This document shows, one piece after another, positions 1 to 5,295 of a stretch of 5,295 bases of DNA. This stretch comes from an uncultured Campylobacteraceae bacterium (GTDB lineage: Bacteria; Campylobacterota; Campylobacteria; Campylobacterales; Arcobacteraceae), in NCBI GenBank assembly GCA_913057765.1, contig CAJXPH010000200.1:1-5295 (forward strand), read 5' to 3'. The notes under the pieces were generated by a model. The model did not search any database, was not told the origin of the DNA, and saw nothing but the letters and a program-made list of their open reading frames with translations. Each line of letters opens with the position of its first letter. Positions within the stretch are counted from its first letter, which is position 1. The position numbers and the translations under genes are program-made.

Positions 1-46
1 AGATCCTCTCTGGTCTCGTGGGCTCGGAGATGTGTATAAGAGACAG
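1..46 (+). other. Nextera P7/i7 library adapter (artificial)
   Basis: This is not genomic DNA. Bases 13-46 match the Nextera read-2 adapter: GTCTCGTGGGCTCGG followed by the 19-base transposon mosaic end AGATGTGTATAAGAGACAG. Bases 5-12 (CCTCTCTG) match the 8-base i7 index that I recall as N708 in primer orientation, and bases 1-4 (AGAT) are the end of the P7 primer. Natural sequence begins at 47. The segment should be trimmed before any search. Confidence 0.97.
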
Positions 47-134
47 ATATTTTCCCTCTACTTTAAAAATCTTATTTTTCTATCAAATAAACTTAAATAA
101 TTTATTTTTATACTAACTTTTAGTTAAGCTTTTA

Positions 135-140
135 TATAAT
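135..140 (+). promoter_or_regulatory. Probable -10 box for the EAL-domain gene
   Basis: A perfect TATAAT lies 29 bases before the ATG at 170, in a T/A-rich run without a convincing -35 element, which is usual for sigma-70 promoters in Campylobacterota. Transcription would begin near 147 and leave a leader of about 23 bases containing the AAAGAG ribosome binding site at 158-163. A second candidate, TATACT at 109-114, is also possible. The region is so AT-rich that chance matches are common. Bases 47-134 hold no gene that I can support. Confidence 0.4.
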
Positions 141-169
141 TATTATTATTAAAAATTAAAGAGTCTATA

Positions 170-2155
170 ATGCTATCAAAGTCAGATTTAAATTCTCTAA
201 TAGATACTTCTAGGGATATAAGAGTACTTTATGTTGAAGATGAAGAAATTGAAAGAGAAGAAGTATTAAAATTATTAAGTATTATTTTCCGAGATATAAA
301 AGTTGCTAAAAATGGATTAGATGCCATTGAAGTATTTAAAAATAATAAAATTGACCTAATTATTACAGATATAAATATGCCACAAATGAGTGGAATAAAA
401 CTTATTGAAGAAATAAAAAAAATTGATTCGATGATACCAGTAATTGTAATCTCTGCACAAAATGAAGATGCACAAATATATAAAGCTATTCTTGCCGGAA
501 TTGATAGTTTTATTATGAAACCAATTCAAATAGATCAACTAATAAAGAGTATACAAAAAGTCGTAAATCAATCACTAATAATAAAAGAGAATGAAAAGAA
601 TCTTATAATATTAAAACAATATCAAGAGATAACTAACAAAAGTGCAATAATATCAAAAACTAATATAGAGGGGGTTATTACTTTTGTAAATGATAACTTC
701 TGCAGGATATCTGGATATACAAAAGAAGAGCTTATAGGGAAGCCTCATAGTATTGTAAGACATCCTGATAACCCAAAAGAACTATTTAAAAAAATGTGGC
801 ATACAATAAAAGTTAAAAAAGATTCATGGCAAGGAGTTATCAAAAATCTTGCAAAGAATGGGCGTACTTACTATGTGAAGTCAACAATTAAACCACTATT
901 AGATCAAGATAACAATATCATTGAATTCATGGCATTACGTGATGATATTAGTGAAATAATGAGTGAAAAAAAACAGCTTATAACAAGTATAAAGACAAAT
1001 AGCACTCCCTTCATTGCATTAATACAAATAGAAAATTTTGATATTCTTGATAATTTCTACGATCATCAAACTGTTGAAAAGATTGAAAATATTTTTGGTG
1101 ATAAATTATTAAGTCTCTTTGCAAATAAAAAAATATTTGGGAGAATATATACTCTAGGGAATGGGCGTTTTGCATTAAGTGAAGATTATGGAAGAATTAT
1201 AGCAAATAAGATTGATATTCAAGAACAGTTTCTAATTCTAATAAAAAATGCAAAAGAAGCTACTATAAAACTAGACCATATTGAATATGATATTTCAATT
1301 GCGGTAAGCTATAGTTATGGAAAAGATAATAGTTATGAAAATGCAAAATATGGAATTGAAAAAGCATTAAATGGAAATAAAAGTCTCGTATTTGCAAATA
1401 ATTTAACAGATGAAGCACAAAAAGATGCTCAAAATAATATTGAAACAATTCAAATGGTCAAAAAAGCACTTGATAATGCCAATATTATCTCATATTTCCA
1501 ACCTATTATTGATAATAAAACAAAAGAAATTTTTAAATATGAATCCTTAGTGAGATTGATTAATGAAAAAGGGGAAATCATATCACCCTATTTCTTTTTA
1601 GATGTATCTAAAAAAGGTACCTATTATACAAAAATTACTCAACGTGTAATTGAAAGTTCTTTTAATGCACTTGATCATATAAAACACAATGTAAGTATAA
1701 ATATATCAGTTTTAGATATAGAGAATGAATCAATAAGAGAAAAACTTATAGAACTTGTCTCTATGCCAAAATATAAAGGTCGTGTTACTTTTGAATTACT
1801 TGAAGATGAAGATATAAAAGATTTTCAAAGCGTTAAAAATTTTATTACTTATGTAAAAAAAGTTGGAAATGTTAAAATTGCAATTGATGATTTTGGAAGT
1901 GGGTACTCGAATTTCGAACGTCTGCTAGATTACAATCCCGATATTTTGAAGATTGATGGAAGTTTAATAAAAAATATTGAAAATGATACTTTTAGTAGAA
2001 ATCTAGTTGAAACAATCGTAACTTTTGCAAAAAAACAAAATATTAAAACTGTTGCAGAATTTGTTGAAAACGAAAATATTTATAATATTTTAAATGAAAT
2101 GGGAATTGATTATTCGCAAGGATACTATTTTGGAAAACCCGAAAAGCTAGTATAA
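170..2155 (+). CDS. Receiver-PAS(Aer type)-degenerate GGDEF-EAL protein, predicted c-di-GMP phosphodiesterase
   Basis: Predicted cytoplasmic enzyme hydrolysing cyclic di-GMP; no membrane segment or signal peptide is seen. Residues ~16-133 form a CheY-like receiver with acidic pair E23/D24, phosphoacceptor D67 (in TDINMPQMSG), S95 and K117. Residues ~150-263 form a PAS domain resembling the FAD-binding PAS of the Aer aerotaxis receptor, with SGYTKEEL, the VRHPDNP motif (R197, H198, D200), W210, W220 and KNG 229-231. Residues ~275-410 look like a GGDEF domain, but the signature reads GNGRF (330-334), so cyclase activity is unlikely. Residues ~430-661 form an EAL domain that keeps the residues usually needed for catalysis: E458 (ESL), N511, E542, E545, D573/D574 (DDFGSGYS), K594, E630, E633, Q650. 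The ATG has an AAAGAG site six bases upstream. It converges on serS. The partner histidine kinase is not in the window. Domain calls are firm; active hydrolysis is inferred from residues, and redox sensing is weaker. Confidence 0.93.
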   Translation: MLSKSDLNSLIDTSRDIRVLYVEDEEIEREEVLKLLSIIFRDIKVAKNGLDAIEVFKNNKIDLIITDINMPQMSGIKLIEEIKKIDSMIPVIVISAQNEDAQIYKAILAGIDSFIMKPIQIDQLIKSIQKVVNQSLIIKENEKNLIILKQYQEITNKSAIISKTNIEGVITFVNDNFCRISGYTKEELIGKPHSIVRHPDNPKELFKKMWHTIKVKKDSWQGVIKNLAKNGRTYYVKSTIKPLLDQDNNIIEFMALRDDISEIMSEKKQLITSIKTNSTPFIALIQIENFDILDNFYDHQTVEKIENIFGDKLLSLFANKKIFGRIYTLGNGRFALSEDYGRIIANKIDIQEQFLILIKNAKEATIKLDHIEYDISIAVSYSYGKDNSYENAKYGIEKALNGNKSLVFANNLTDEAQKDAQNNIETIQMVKKALDNANIISYFQPIIDNKTKEIFKYESLVRLINEKGEIISPYFFLDVSKKGTYYTKITQRVIESSFNALDHIKHNVSINISVLDIENESIREKLIELVSMPKYKGRVTFELLEDEDIKDFQSVKNFITYVKKVGNVKIAIDDFGSGYSNFERLLDYNPDILKIDGSLIKNIENDTFSRNLVETIVTFAKKQNIKTVAEFVENENIYNILNEMGIDYSQGYYFGKPEKLV

Positions 2156-2157
2156 AG

Positions 2158-2180
2158 TAAAATAGGAAAAACCTATTTTA
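2158..2180. terminator. Bidirectional terminator hairpin between convergent genes
   Basis: A perfect 9-bp inverted repeat (TAAAATAGG, 2158-2166, and CCTATTTTA, 2172-2180) encloses a loop of five A. It lies two bases after the EAL gene stop, and its last three bases are the serS stop codon on the other strand. Either transcript ends in a stem whose 3' arm finishes TTTTA. A seven-T run follows at 2187-2193 on the plus strand but not directly after the stem. The stem is short and AT-rich, so it may be a modest terminator. Confidence 0.6.
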
Positions 2181-3422
2181 CATATATTTTTTTAATACAT
2201 CTGGAATTGAAACTGTTCCATCTTCATTTTGGTAATTTTCCATGATAGCCACAAGTGTTCTACCCACTGCTAAAGATGAACCATTTAAAGTATGAGTAAG
2301 AATATTTTTCTTTCCATCTTTAAATCTAATTTTTGCTCGTCTTGATTGGAACTCTTTAGTATTTGAAATTGAAGAGATTTCTCTGTATTTGTTTTGTCCT
2401 GGTAACCAAACTTCTAAATCTATAGTTGTAGCTGCACTAAAACCTAAATCACCAGTACATAATTGTACTTTCTGATGAGAAAGACCAAGTGAAGTTAATA
2501 GTTCACTTGCACAAGTAACCATTTTCTCAAATACTTCTTGTGATTGTTCTGGTTTTGTAATAGCAACCATTTCTACTTTATCAAATTGATGTTGTCTAAT
2601 TAAACCTCTTGTATCACGTCCTGCACTTCCTGCTTCTTTTCTAAAACAGGGAGTATACGATGTTAATAATAAAGGTAATTCTTCTGCAGCAATTATTTCG
2701 TCATTATAAAGATTTGTAAGCACAACTTCCGCAGTAGGAATAAGATATAAATCTTCGCCTTCAATTTTAAATAAATCATCTTCAAACTTTGGTAGTTGTC
2801 CAGTTCCTTGAAGTGTATTTGTATTTGCCATAAAAGGAACATACCACTCTTCAAAACCTCTTTTAGAATTGAAATCCAACATGTAATTAATTAATGCTCT
2901 TTCCATTTTTGCAGCTTGTCCTCTCATAGCTACAAATCTAGATTTTGCCAACTTAACACCTCGAGGGAAGTCTAAAGAACCATCTTGTTCTCCTAAGTCC
3001 CAATGTTCTTTTGGCTCAAAAGAAAACTCTGGTTTTTCTCCAATAGTTTCTAATACTACATTTTCTTCTTCATCAGCACCATCGGGAACACAATCATCAG
3101 GAAGATTTGGAACTCCAAGGGCAATAGACGTAAGTTTTTCTTCTAGAACTCTAACCTCATCTTCTAATACTTGCTTATTTGATTTAAGTTCATTAATATT
3201 TGCTTGTAAAGGTGCAATATCAAGTCCCTCTCTTTTGTATCTTCCAAACTCTTTTGATAATTTGTTCTGTTCAGCTGTCACACCTTCCATCTCTTGTCTT
3301 TTTAGCTTAGTATCTTGTGCTAAAGCTTTTAAATTATCTAAAGTACTTTCATCAACACCTTTTCTTTTTAAAGCTGTTGCAATATTTTCAAAATCTTTTT
3401 GTAGTTCTCTTACATCAATCAT
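2178..3422 (-). CDS. serS: Seryl-tRNA synthetase
   Basis: Cytosolic class II synthetase that activates serine with ATP and charges tRNA-Ser (and tRNA-Sec where present). With the ATG at 3422-3420 the protein has 414 residues, close to the usual 420-430. Residues ~1-100 form the long antiparallel coiled-coil arm that grips the tRNA variable arm. The catalytic core follows: GTGQLPKFEDDLF (206-218), serine-site TAEV (230-233), motif 2 with FRKEAGSAGRDTRGLIRQHQF (R261, followed by E284), SSISNTKEFQSRR (350-362) and motif 3 LNGSSLAVGRTLVAIMENYQ (R388). The frame opens nine codons earlier at a TTG (3449). That start is rejected because it falls within the apparent -10 box, the nine extra residues have no family counterpart, and MIDVRELQKDF aligns with the normal SerRS N-terminus. 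A weak AAAGA site sits five bases before the ATG. The gene is divergent from the TAXI gene. Confidence 0.97.
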   Translation of the reverse strand: MIDVRELQKDFENIATALKRKGVDESTLDNLKALAQDTKLKRQEMEGVTAEQNKLSKEFGRYKREGLDIAPLQANINELKSNKQVLEDEVRVLEEKLTSIALGVPNLPDDCVPDGADEEENVVLETIGEKPEFSFEPKEHWDLGEQDGSLDFPRGVKLAKSRFVAMRGQAAKMERALINYMLDFNSKRGFEEWYVPFMANTNTLQGTGQLPKFEDDLFKIEGEDLYLIPTAEVVLTNLYNDEIIAAEELPLLLTSYTPCFRKEAGSAGRDTRGLIRQHQFDKVEMVAITKPEQSQEVFEKMVTCASELLTSLGLSHQKVQLCTGDLGFSAATTIDLEVWLPGQNKYREISSISNTKEFQSRRAKIRFKDGKKNILTHTLNGSSLAVGRTLVAIMENYQNEDGTVSIPDVLKKYM

Positions 3423-3448
3423 TTTAATCTTTCTTCTATTTTTTTGCA

Positions 3449-3454
3449 ATTATA
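3449..3454 (-). promoter_or_regulatory. Probable -10 box for serS
   Basis: On the minus strand this reads TATAAT in the context TTTTGATATAATTGC, a typical Campylobacterota -10 region without a clear -35. Initiation about seven bases downstream, near 3442, would give a leader of about 20 bases before the ATG at 3422. It would leave the upstream TTG at 3449 untranscribed, which supports the shorter serS start. Confidence 0.55.
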
Positions 3455-3478
3455 TCAAAAGTTTACTTTTTAGTATTT

Positions 3479-3484
3479 TATAAT
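3479..3484 (+). promoter_or_regulatory. Probable -10 box for the TAXI-family gene
   Basis: Plus-strand TATAAT preceded by a T-rich stretch (ACTTTTTAGTATTT), with no good -35 at normal spacing. Start near 3491 would give a leader of about 27 bases to the ATG at 3518, or about 42 to the alternative ATG at 3533. Together with the serS -10 it makes the 95-base intergenic region a compact divergent promoter. Confidence 0.5.
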
Positions 3485-3517
3485 GAAATTTGTAATAGAG
3501 TATGTTATTATTAAATT

Positions 3518-4807
3518 ATGAAAGTTTTACTAATGAAATACAGATTTTTTACAGTTACCGTTCCTTTTATTCTTTTAGCTGTTGGTGCTTTTTATTTTAC
3601 TGCACAATTTATTCAGCCTAGTCCTAAAAAAGAGATTACTATTGCCACAGGTTCCAAAACTGGTAATTACTATAAAACAGCGCTAGAGTATAAAAAACTT
3701 CTTGAAAAAGATAAGGTAAAAGTAAATATTATAACATCAGCAGGTTCAATTGATAATATAAAACTTCTTGAAGAAAATAAGGCAGATATAGCATTTTTAC
3801 AAAATGGCACAATTACAAATGAAGAAGCAAAAAATGCAAAATCACTTGCTTCAATCTACTATGAACCATTATGGGTATTTTATAAAAATGATGGTTACCC
3901 AGTAGATTATATAATTCAATTTATAAGTAAAAAGATTTCTATTGGAAAAGTTGGAAGTGGTACAAGAGATTTAGCACAAGATATTTTAAAAGACAATGGA
4001 ATAGATAGTACAAATTCTAGTATTCTAAACTATTCGACAAATCAGGCAAAAGAAGCACTTTTAAATAATGAAATTGATGCTATGTTTGTTGTCTCATCGC
4101 ATAAGTCAAAAACTGTAAAAGAATTACTTGCAAATCCAAAAATAAATGTCCTTAGTTTTAAGCGTGCACGTGCATATAGTAGAAAATATGCTTTCTTAGA
4201 AGCACTTACTTTATATGAAGGAACACTTGATTTATATAGAAACCTTCCCGACGAAAACATAAGCTTACTTGCAACTACTGCGAATCTAGCTGTAAGAAAT
4301 GATTTTTCAGAAGAACTTACAAGATTACTTTTAAAGACAATTGTTAAAGTTCATAATAAAAAAGGACTTTTTGCAAAAGAAGATCAATTTCCAAACAGTT
4401 TAAATATGCAATTAGACTTAAGTGAAGAAGCCCAAAGATATTTTGAAAATGGAGATACATTTTTAGAAAAAATATTTCCATATTGGATTGCTTCAAATAT
4501 TGATAGATTAAAAATCTTACTTATTCCCCTTTTAACACTTCTTTTTCCTTTATTTAAGGGGTTTTTTCCTTTATATAATTGGTCAATGAGATCTAAAATA
4601 TATCGTTGGTATGATGAGATTAGGGAAATTGATAATGAACTAGAAACTCTTGAAAAATTAAAATTAAAAGAAGAATTAGAAAAACTTGAAAAATTAAGAT
4701 CAGAAATTTCTAAAGAAACAAAAGTTCCATTATCATTTATGGGAGAATATTATAATTTACAACTTCATCTAGACCATGTAACAAAAAGAGTAGAAAAACT
4801 TCTATAA
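3518..4807 (+). CDS. TAXI-family (TRAP-type) solute-binding protein with two membrane anchors and a coiled-coil tail
   Basis: 429 residues. An N-terminal hydrophobic segment (~11-32) has no lipobox or clear cleavage site and probably acts as a membrane anchor. Residues ~38-320 resemble the TAXI/NMT1-like periplasmic binding fold: ITIATGSKTGNYY (40-52), the IITSAGSIDNIKLLEENKADIAFLQ block (71-95), SIGKVGSGTRDLAQDIL (141-157) and the EIDAMFVV strand (185-192). A second hydrophobic segment (~331-352) is followed by a charged, Leu/Glu/Lys-rich coiled coil (~365-400) and a conserved-looking tail with YYNLQLHLDHVTKR (411-424). The predicted topology is cytoplasm, membrane, periplasmic ligand domain, membrane, cytoplasmic coiled coil. 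Classical TAXI proteins are free or lipid-anchored and work with a DctQM-type permease; no permease is encoded here. The ligand is unknown. No good ribosome site precedes 3518; the ATG at 3533, with GAAAG eight bases upstream, may be the real start (424 residues). It is divergent from serS and lies 125 bases before trpS. Confidence 0.85.
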   Translation: MKVLLMKYRFFTVTVPFILLAVGAFYFTAQFIQPSPKKEITIATGSKTGNYYKTALEYKKLLEKDKVKVNIITSAGSIDNIKLLEENKADIAFLQNGTITNEEAKNAKSLASIYYEPLWVFYKNDGYPVDYIIQFISKKISIGKVGSGTRDLAQDILKDNGIDSTNSSILNYSTNQAKEALLNNEIDAMFVVSSHKSKTVKELLANPKINVLSFKRARAYSRKYAFLEALTLYEGTLDLYRNLPDENISLLATTANLAVRNDFSEELTRLLLKTIVKVHNKKGLFAKEDQFPNSLNMQLDLSEEAQRYFENGDTFLEKIFPYWIASNIDRLKILLIPLLTLLFPLFKGFFPLYNWSMRSKIYRWYDEIREIDNELETLEKLKLKEELEKLEKLRSEISKETKVPLSFMGEYYNLQLHLDHVTKRVEKLL

Positions 4808-4844
4808 AAGCCTTTGTTTAACTGGCTATTTTAGCAATTTTTGA

Positions 4845-4850
4845 TATAAT
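4845..4850 (+). promoter_or_regulatory. Probable -10 box for trpS
   Basis: TATAAT in the context AATTTTTGATATAATCTC, very like the serS -10 on the other strand (TTTTGATATAATTGC). No clear -35 is seen. Initiation near 4857 would give an unusually long leader of about 76 bases before the TTG at 4933, including two hairpin regions. Read-through from the TAXI gene is also possible, as no strong terminator follows that gene. Confidence 0.55.
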
Positions 4851-4863
4851 CTCAAAAAATTTT

Positions 4864-4884
4864 AAGGCTTTAATTTAAAGCCTT
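4864..4884 (+). repeat. 9-bp inverted repeat in the trpS leader
   Basis: AAGGCTTTA (4864-4872) pairs with TAAAGCCTT (4876-4884) across a three-base loop. The same AAAGCCTT word also occurs at 4807-4814, overlapping the TAXI stop codon, so a read-through transcript could instead pair 4807-4814 with 4864-4871. No U-tract follows the stem directly, so it is more likely a leader stem or the remains of a terminator for the TAXI gene than a strong terminator. Confidence 0.5.
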
Positions 4885-4885
4885 T

Positions 4886-4936
4886 ATGAAAAGGTATCCT
4901 TTTAAAGAGGAGAACCTTAAAAGGAATATATTTTGA
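4886..4936 (+). CDS. Possible 16-codon leader ORF overlapping the trpS start
   Basis: An ATG at 4886 opens a frame encoding MKRYPFKEENLKRNIF and ending with TGA at 4934-4936, which overlaps the trpS TTG (4933-4935) as TTGA. Such overlaps often mark translational coupling. Against it being real, no ribosome binding site precedes the ATG, and there is no Trp codon, so it is not a classical tryptophan-attenuation peptide. It could easily be a chance frame in AT-rich DNA. Confidence 0.2.
   Translation: MKRYPFKEENLKRNIF
4889..4924 (+). promoter_or_regulatory. Mutually exclusive hairpins at the trpS ribosome binding site
   Basis: CCTTTT at 4898-4903 can pair upstream with AAAAGG at 4889-4894 (6 bp, three-base loop). 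It can instead pair downstream as CCTTTTAA (4898-4905) with TTAAAAGG (4917-4924) over 8 bp with an 11-base loop. The downstream partner contains the trpS ribosome binding site (AAAAGGA, 4919-4925, seven bases before the TTG). One fold would hide the site and the other free it. The complementarity is seen directly; any regulatory role is inference. Confidence 0.3.
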
Positions 4937-5253
4937 GAATATTATCAGGAATTCAACCTTCTGGAACAATACATATTGGTAACTATTTTGGAATGATTAA
5001 AAAAATGGTTGAAGCACAAAATGATGGCGAATTATTTGCATTTATTGCTTCATATCATGCCTTAACTTCTGTAAAAGATAAAGATGTTTTAGAGAAAAAT
5101 ATCTTTGAAGCAGCAGTTAATTTCTTAGCATTGGGGATGGATCCAGAGAAATCAACTTTTTGGGTACAAAGTGATGTAAAAGAAGTATTAGAATTATATT
5201 GGTTATTATCAAATCATACTTCTATGGGACTACTTGAACGTGCTCATTCATAT
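4933..5253 (+). CDS. trpS: Tryptophanyl-tRNA synthetase, N-terminal third (cut by adapter)
   Basis: Cytosolic class I synthetase that activates tryptophan with ATP and charges tRNA-Trp. Natural sequence covers residues 1-107 of a family usually about 320-340 long. MRILSGIQPSGTIHIGNYFG holds the ATP-binding HIGH-type signature as HIGN (14-17). FAFIASYHALTS (36-47) and the FWVQSDVKE...LYWLLSNHTSMGLLERAHSY block (76-107) are typical TrpRS Rossmann-fold segments. The KMSKS loop and anticodon-binding region are missing. The start is a TTG: an in-frame TAA at 4918-4920 excludes anything longer, a good AAAAGGA site lies seven bases upstream, and the N-terminus fits the family. The frame stays open through the junction and appears to end at 5274, but the last six residues (LSLIHI) and the stop are adapter sequence, so the natural gene continues beyond the contig. 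Confidence 0.97.
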
Positions 5254-5295
5254 CTGTCTCTTATACACATCTGACGCTGCCGACGAAGAGGATAG
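5254..5295 (-). other. Nextera P5/i5 library adapter (artificial)
   Basis: Bases 5254-5286 are the reverse complement of the Nextera read-1 adapter: mosaic end CTGTCTCTTATACACATCT, then GACGCTGCCGACGA. Bases 5287-5294 (AGAGGATA) are the reverse complement of the 8-base index TATCCTCT, which I recall as i5 S503. The final G begins the P5 primer. None of this is genomic. Confidence 0.97.

Noticed and set aside
28..46. Transposon-end sequence suggesting a mobile element
   Set aside because: The 19-base mosaic end is part of the Nextera library adapter at both contig ends, not a natural Tn5-type element in this genome.
114..126. TAACT-TTT-AGTTA hairpin followed by AGCTTTT, a possible terminator of an upstream gene
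   Set aside because: The stem is only five AT-rich pairs and no upstream coding sequence is visible between 47 and 113, so chance cannot be excluded.
356..538. 60-codon frame on the minus strand within the receiver-EAL gene
   Set aside because: It lies wholly inside a well-supported gene and its translation is rich in Phe, Tyr, Ile and Asn, as expected from the reverse of AT-rich coding DNA.
1263..1448. 61-codon minus-strand frame within the same gene
   Set aside because: It is antisense to the degenerate GGDEF region, with a low-complexity His/Phe/Leu/Tyr translation and no ribosome site.
3235..3483. 82-codon plus-strand frame with a hydrophobic tail, opposite the serS N-terminus
   Set aside because: It overlaps the coiled-coil arm of serS in antisense. 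The Ser/Phe/Leu-rich translation is the expected mirror of Lys/Glu-rich codons, and there is no independent support.
4042..4260. 72-codon minus-strand frame inside the TAXI gene
   Set aside because: It is antisense to conserved TAXI coding sequence, with no start signal or recognisable domain.
4886..4936. Classical Trp-codon attenuator leader peptide for trpS
   Set aside because: The short frame contains no tryptophan codon and no ribosome binding site, and no U-rich terminator follows the stems.

Overview
The window is a short assembled contig still bounded on both sides by Illumina Nextera library adapters. Left adapter and index occupy 1-46 and right adapter and index 5254-5295, so natural DNA runs only from 47 to 5253. 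The insert is strongly AT-rich, with Campylobacterota-style TATAAT -10 boxes lacking a clear -35. The protein content (an Aer-PAS c-di-GMP enzyme, serS, a membrane-anchored TAXI protein, trpS) fits a member of Campylobacterota, most likely Arcobacter-like. The taxon is an inference from composition and protein style, not a proven assignment.

Layout. (1) 47-169: AT-rich upstream region with a probable -10 box. (2) 170-2155 (+): a 661-residue signalling protein with receiver, Aer-type PAS, degenerate GGDEF and apparently intact EAL domains, predicted to degrade c-di-GMP under phosphorylation and redox control. (3) 2158-2180: a hairpin between two convergent genes, probably a bidirectional terminator; the serS stop codon is its last three bases. 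(4) 2178-3422 (-): seryl-tRNA synthetase (serS), best started at the internal ATG to give 414 residues. (5) 3423-3517: a divergent promoter region with one TATAAT on each strand. (6) 3518-4807 (+): a TAXI-family solute-binding protein held in the membrane at both ends, with a cytoplasmic coiled-coil tail and no TRAP permease genes in view. (7) 4808-4932: the trpS promoter and a structured leader. (8) 4933-5253 (+): the first 107 codons of trpS with a TTG start. The apparent last six residues and stop of that frame are adapter sequence.

The genes do not form one pathway. Two are aminoacyl-tRNA synthetases (housekeeping), one is a second-messenger enzyme, and one is an orphan envelope protein. 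I see no mobile element, CRISPR array, RNA gene, phage or defence system. The items most worth checking are the adapter ends (they create a false trpS C-terminus), the Aer-type PAS joined to an EAL phosphodiesterase, the orphan TAXI architecture, and mutually exclusive hairpins plus a 16-codon leader ORF at the trpS ribosome binding site.
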